A DNA stretch of 8,373 bases from Thermogutta sp. (lineage in GTDB: Bacteria; Planctomycetota; Planctomycetia; Pirellulales; Thermoguttaceae): positions 1-8,373 of the forward strand of contig JAAZNR010000891.1 in NCBI GenBank assembly GCA_012798155.1. Direction: 5' to 3'. Positions 5,903 to 8,373 of the stretch are shown piece by piece (position 1 is the stretch's first letter; each line of letters begins with the position of its first letter). A program made the position numbers and the translations under genes. A model generated the notes under the pieces. It worked only from the letters and a program-made list of their open reading frames with translations. It was not told the DNA's origin and searched no databases.

Positions 5903-7245
5903 CGCCGCATGAAATCGTCGCGGAGCTGGATAAATACATCATCGGCCAGTCCGCGGCCAAGCGGGCGGTGGCAGTTGCGATCCGCAATCGTTACCGCCGC
6001 CAACAACTCCCGCCCGAGATGAGAAGCGAAGTTGCGCCCAAGAATATTTTGATGGTCGGCCCCACCGGCGTGGGCAAGACGGAGATCGCGCGGCGCCTGG
6101 CCCGGCTGACGGGCGCTCCCTTCGTCAAGGTCGAGGCGACGAAATTCACGGAGGTCGGCTACGTCGGACGGGACGTGGAATCGATGATTCGCGAACTGGT
6201 GGAAAACGCGATCTTCTTGGTCCGCTCTCAGGAACTGGAGAAGGTTCGCGAAGAGGCCGAACGCAAGGCGGAAAAGCGATTGGTGCAGATACTCTTGCAG
6301 CAATCGGATGATTCCGACGACTCCGAAGAACAAGCTGCCGTCGCCGCTTCCCCCCGCCAACGCCGTGAAAAGGCCCGCGCCAGAATGGCGAAGCTGCTCC
6401 GCGGGGGAGTCCTGGATGACCGCCCCGTCGAGATCGAAGTGGAAAAGAAGCAGGCCCCGTTGTTCTTCGGCGGACCGGGAGGCGAGCAATTCGATCTGGA
6501 CTTGCAGTCCATGTTCGGAAAACTGCTTTCATCGCGCAACACCCAACGGCGAGAAGTGACCGTGGCGCAGGCCAAGGAGATTCTTGCCGCGCAAGAGGCC
6601 GAAGCACTGATCGATGAGGATAAGGTGCACTCCCTGGCCGTGGAGTCGGCCGAGAACGCGGGGATCGTGTTCCTTGACGAGATCGATAAGATCACGGCGG
6701 GGGGGCACGGTACGGAAGGTCCGGACGTCTCGCGAGAGGGGGTGCAGCGGGACCTGCTACCCGTCGTGGAAGGGACCACCGTCCAGACCCGCTACGGTCA
6801 AGTCCGCACCGATCATATCCTCTTCATCGCGGCGGGCGCGTTTCACCGCTCCAAACCCAGCGACTTGATGCCGGAGTTGCAAGGGAGATTCCCGATTCGC
6901 GTGGAATTGGACGAGCTGAGCAAGGAGGACTTCCTGCGGATCTTGACGGAGCCGAAGAATTCGCTCATCAAGCAGTATCAGGCCTTGCTCGCGACCGAGG
7001 GCGTCGAGCTGATCTTCGCGGAAGGCGCGGTCGAGGCCGTCGCGGAATCGGCCTTCTACGTCAACCAGACCACGCAAAACATCGGAGCCAGGCGATTATA
7101 CACGGTCATGGAACGCCTGCTCGAGGAAATCAGTTTCGACGTCCCCGACAAGCTTACGGGAAAGGTGACCATCGACCGACCCTTCGTGCAATCGAGGCTC
7201 AGCGAGATCATCAAGGACGAGGACTTGAGTCGCTTCATCTTGTGA
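5890..7245 (+). CDS. hslU: ATP-dependent protease ATPase subunit HslU (ClpY)
   Basis: This 451-residue AAA+ unfoldase caps HslV and feeds it unfolded proteins. It begins [20 protein letters not shown], as HslU proteins do. The Walker A motif GPTGVGKT is at 57-64, the pore loop GYVGRD at 90-95, Walker B IVFLDE at 259-264, GRF with R333 at 332-334 and sensor-2 GARR at 399-402. Between about 110 and 240 is the HslU-specific I domain, rich in charged helices and carrying an acidic patch (139-148, [10 protein letters not shown]). The C-terminus EDLSRFIL is the tail that docks into HslV and activates it. The length is normal (E. coli about 443). The GTG start overlaps hslV. A G7 run at 6699-6705 falls in the conserved [11 protein letters not shown] segment. 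Confidence is very high. Confidence 0.97.
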   Translation: MPSLTPHEIVAELDKYIIGQSAAKRAVAVAIRNRYRRQQLPPEMRSEVAPKNILMVGPTGVGKTEIARRLARLTGAPFVKVEATKFTEVGYVGRDVESMIRELVENAIFLVRSQELEKVREEAERKAEKRLVQILLQQSDDSDDSEEQAAVAASPRQRREKARARMAKLLRGGVLDDRPVEIEVEKKQAPLFFGGPGGEQFDLDLQSMFGKLLSSRNTQRREVTVAQAKEILAAQEAEALIDEDKVHSLAVESAENAGIVFLDEIDKITAGGHGTEGPDVSREGVQRDLLPVVEGTTVQTRYGQVRTDHILFIAAGAFHRSKPSDLMPELQGRFPIRVELDELSKEDFLRILTEPKNSLIKQYQALLATEGVELIFAEGAVEAVAESAFYVNQTTQNIGARRLYTVMERLLEEISFDVPDKLTGKVTIDRPFVQSRLSEIIKDEDLSRFIL

Positions 7246-7278
7246 GGCGCTCTTAGTTTTACTGCGGAGGATAAGAAG

Positions 7279-7308
7279 ATGGGCAAACTGGGGTACGCAG
7301 CTTTGTGA
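7279..7308 (+). CDS. Nine-codon open frame with a good ribosome binding site
   Basis: GGAGG at 7266-7270 lies eight bases before an ATG that opens MGKLGYAAL and stops at TGA (7306-7308). The stop overlaps a GTG (7305-7307) opening another frame that runs into the mobile element. The signal looks like a real translation start but has no gene-sized product. It could be the remnant of a gene once third in the hslVU operon, a leader peptide, or chance. Confidence 0.2.
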   Translation: MGKLGYAAL

Positions 7309-7423
7309 GTTTGCGTAAGATCGGTAAGCCGTTTTCGGCGATCCTGCCCAGTAAAATTAAGATCTCAGGGAACGTTCGGCCCGGCCGGTCGCCCGACCAG
7401 GAACATTCGGTTATCCCAACCAC

Positions 7424-7431
7424 GGCGAATC
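7424..7431. repeat. Left target-site duplication of mobile element copy B
   Basis: GGCGAATC directly precedes the left terminal repeat at 7432. Its partner at 7802-7809 is GGCGACTC, matching at 7 of 8 positions. The same 8-bp size as copy A argues that it is genuine, with one later mutation. Confidence 0.7.
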
Positions 7432-7548
7432 GTAACCGTTTACAGGGACCGTCCCCAACCTTGCGGGGAAGCCTGCAAAGATGGGACTGCCGCCTTGGGG
7501 CGGGAATCGACGGGATGGCTTTTTGCACTCCCATCGGCCGGGGACGGC

Positions 7549-7580
7549 TACGCGTAAAGAAAAGTACGCGTAAAGAAAAG
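7549..7580. repeat. 16-bp tandem duplication inside element copy B
   Basis: TACGCGTAAAGAAAAG occurs twice back to back (7549-7564 and 7565-7580) with no mismatch. Copy A has a single related segment (TACGCGGAATGAAAAG, 625-640). This is a recent internal duplication accounting for 16 of the 54 extra bases in copy B. Confidence 0.85.
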
Positions 7581-7682
7581 ATGGAAACCCAGAGAACTCA
7601 GGTGGGAATGAAAAGATGGAAACGCAGAGAACGCAGGCGAGCACGAAAGAATAGAAGCGCCGAGAGCGCAGAGAACGCAGAG
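7581..7682. repeat. Three 35-bp purine-rich units inside element copy B
   Basis: Units start at 7581 (ATGGAAACCCAGAGAACTCA), 7616 (ATGGAAACGCAGAGAACGCA) and 7651 (ATAGAAGCGCCGAGAGCGCA), exactly 35 bases apart. The third merges into GAGAACGCAGAG before the loop. They face the pyrimidine arm CTCCTTCTTCC to CTCTGCGTTTC (about 7705-7737), with which they can pair. Copy A has only two units (641 and 676). The number of units is therefore variable between copies. Confidence 0.75.
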
Positions 7683-7801
7683 TTCGGGCGACCAATTCTT
7701 CGTTCTCCTTCTTCCTTCTCCGCGTCCTCTGCGTTTCAAAACCCGTGCCGTTTAGGCCTTTGCGTTTCAAAAACAGATCGGGCAGGGGTGTGAAGGGCTA
7801 C

Positions 7802-7809
7802 GGCGACTC
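7802..7809. repeat. Right target-site duplication of mobile element copy B
   Basis: GGCGACTC directly follows the right terminal repeat and matches GGCGAATC at 7424-7431 in 7 of 8 positions. Confidence 0.7.
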
Positions 7810-7836
7810 AGATGCGACGATTCGAGGCCGTGAATC

Positions 7837-8256
7837 ATGGCCGCGCGGAAAAAATGGTACTCCCAAGGTTTGCGATTCTCGTGCACCGGATGCGGCTACT
7901 GCTGCTCGGGGCGACCGGGGTACGTTTATGTGAACGACGAGGAAATCGCTCAAATCTCGCAATACCTTGGCCTGGAGACGGCGGAGTTCCTTTCCCGGTT
8001 TACCCGAGAAACGCACCGTGAGAGGAGTCTGAACGAACGCCCCAACGGCGACTGCGTCTTCCTTGATCCAATCTCTCGATCTTGCCGAATCTACCCTCTT
8101 CGCCCGCGGCAATGTCGGACTTTTCCTTTTTGGAACTCCAACCTCCGCCGCCCCAGGGATTGGGAAGACGTGTGCCGAACTTGCCCGGGCTGCGGCAAGG
8201 GGCCGGTCTTCTCGTACGAGACGATCGAAGAGTTGCGTCGCGTGATCGACCTGTGA
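7837..8256 (+). CDS. YkgJ-type CxxCxxCC cysteine-cluster protein
   Basis: The 139-residue protein belongs to the YkgJ/CxxCxxCC family, small proteins thought to bind zinc or an iron-sulfur centre; their biochemical role is not settled. The signature CTGCGYCC gives C16, C19, C22 and C23. It is followed by DCVFLD (C73), SCRIYPLRPRQCRTFPFW (C83, C93) and a third cluster CRTCPGC (C113, C116, C119), the usual order and spacing. The N-terminus is basic with no signal peptide, so it is likely cytoplasmic. The ATG at 7837 has GAGG at 7824-7827, nine bases upstream. The start is only 35 bases from mobile element copy B, so transcription must come from the element or from read-through of hslVU. Family confidence is high; function unknown. 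Confidence 0.9.
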   Translation: MAARKKWYSQGLRFSCTGCGYCCSGRPGYVYVNDEEIAQISQYLGLETAEFLSRFTRETHRERSLNERPNGDCVFLDPISRSCRIYPLRPRQCRTFPFWNSNLRRPRDWEDVCRTCPGCGKGPVFSYETIEELRRVIDL

Positions 8257-8373
8257 TCCGCTCTCGAAACGCCGGGTCCGCCTGACGATTCGACGCCCGA
8301 CCTCGCAACCCGTGGAGCAACCCCCCTGCCCCCGACGCCAGATAACGCGACCACGAACCCTTCACCTGGCGTC
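8257..8373. other. Non-coding right edge ending in an inverted repeat
   Basis: No gene is visible. GACGCCAG (8334-8341) and CTGGCGTC (8366-8373) form a perfect 8-bp inverted repeat with a 24-base loop. The right arm ends at the last base of the window, so its true extent is unknown. It may be a hairpin downstream of the cysteine-cluster gene or part of another repeat. Confidence 0.4.

Larger units (their letters stand above)
7246..7431 (+). other. Spacer between hslU and mobile element copy B
   Basis: No family-recognisable gene lies here. It contains a strong ribosome binding site leading into a nine-codon frame (7279-7308), and a direct repeat GGAAC(G/A)TTCGG at 7369-7379 and 7400-7410, 31 bases apart. 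There is also a small dyad GGTC (7387-7390) with GACC (7395-7398). No terminator-like hairpin plus T-run follows hslU, so read-through toward the downstream gene is possible. Confidence 0.45.
7432..7801. mobile_element. MITE-like non-autonomous element, copy B (370 bp)
   Basis: The left end GTAACCGTTTACA (7432-7444) and the complement of the right end, GTAGCCCTTCACA (7789-7801), match at 10 of 13 positions. They are flanked by an 8-bp target duplication with one mismatch. Orientation is the same as copy A. The first 63 bases of both copies align without gaps, and the right ends share GGGCAGGGG. The copy is longer than A mainly because of a 16-bp tandem duplication (7549-7580) and a third 35-bp unit. 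No transposase is encoded. The weaker ends suggest an older insertion than copy A. Its right boundary is 35 bases from the next ATG, so any promoter close to that gene lies inside the element. Confidence 0.8.

Noticed and set aside
7581..7682. CRISPR-like array (35-bp periodicity)
   Set aside because: The units are directly adjacent and degenerate with no unique spacers, and no cas gene is present.
7305..7793. 162-codon plus-strand frame starting GTG at 7305
   Set aside because: Most of its length is the mobile element read through; the part before it shows no recognisable domain.
508..7801. Composite transposon carrying the intervening genes
   Set aside because: Each copy has its own separate 8-bp duplication, showing two independent insertions, and the genes between are ordinary chromosomal ones.

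Overview
The window reads as a GC-rich bacterial chromosome segment, most likely from a planctomycete (Pirellulales-like). This is inferred from the combination of an exported Cys-type sulfatase, an HslVU protease with a WRRTT-type HslV N-terminus, a YkgJ-like cysteine-cluster protein, frequent GTG starts and abundant intergenic repeats. No rRNA or tRNA is present to confirm the lineage.

Layout. Positions 1-507 hold no convincing complete gene. There is a possible 5' end of a minus-strand exported protein running off the left edge, a perfect 16-bp palindrome (187-202) and a 21-bp-period direct repeat (339-375). Positions 508-823 are a small non-coding mobile element with 13-bp terminal inverted repeats and an exact 8-bp target duplication. 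Next come two overlapping M16 peptidase genes (978-2249 and 2221-3450), an exported sulfatase (3578-5236), then hslV (5360-5902) and hslU (5890-7245), which overlap by 13 bases. After hslU is a 186-base spacer, then a second, longer copy of the same mobile element (7432-7801) in the same orientation with an 8-bp duplication matching at 7 of 8 positions. A YkgJ-type CxxCxxCC protein gene (7837-8256) starts only 35 bases past that element. The right edge is non-coding and ends in an inverted repeat.

How the genes work together. The two M16 proteins look like obligate partners. The second carries the zinc motif HFLEH but has lost the C-terminal Arg/Tyr pair; the first has lost the zinc motif but keeps Arg/Tyr. 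HslV and HslU form the ATP-dependent two-component protease, and translation of the two is probably coupled. The sulfatase acts outside the cytoplasm and has no obvious functional tie to its neighbours.

The least ordinary content is the pair of MITE-like elements. Their ends, target duplications and internal 35-bp purine-rich repeats folding onto a pyrimidine-rich arm define a family that can be delimited precisely from this window alone. The 8-bp duplication and GTAA/GTAG ends suggest mobilisation by an IS66-type transposase, which is not encoded here.
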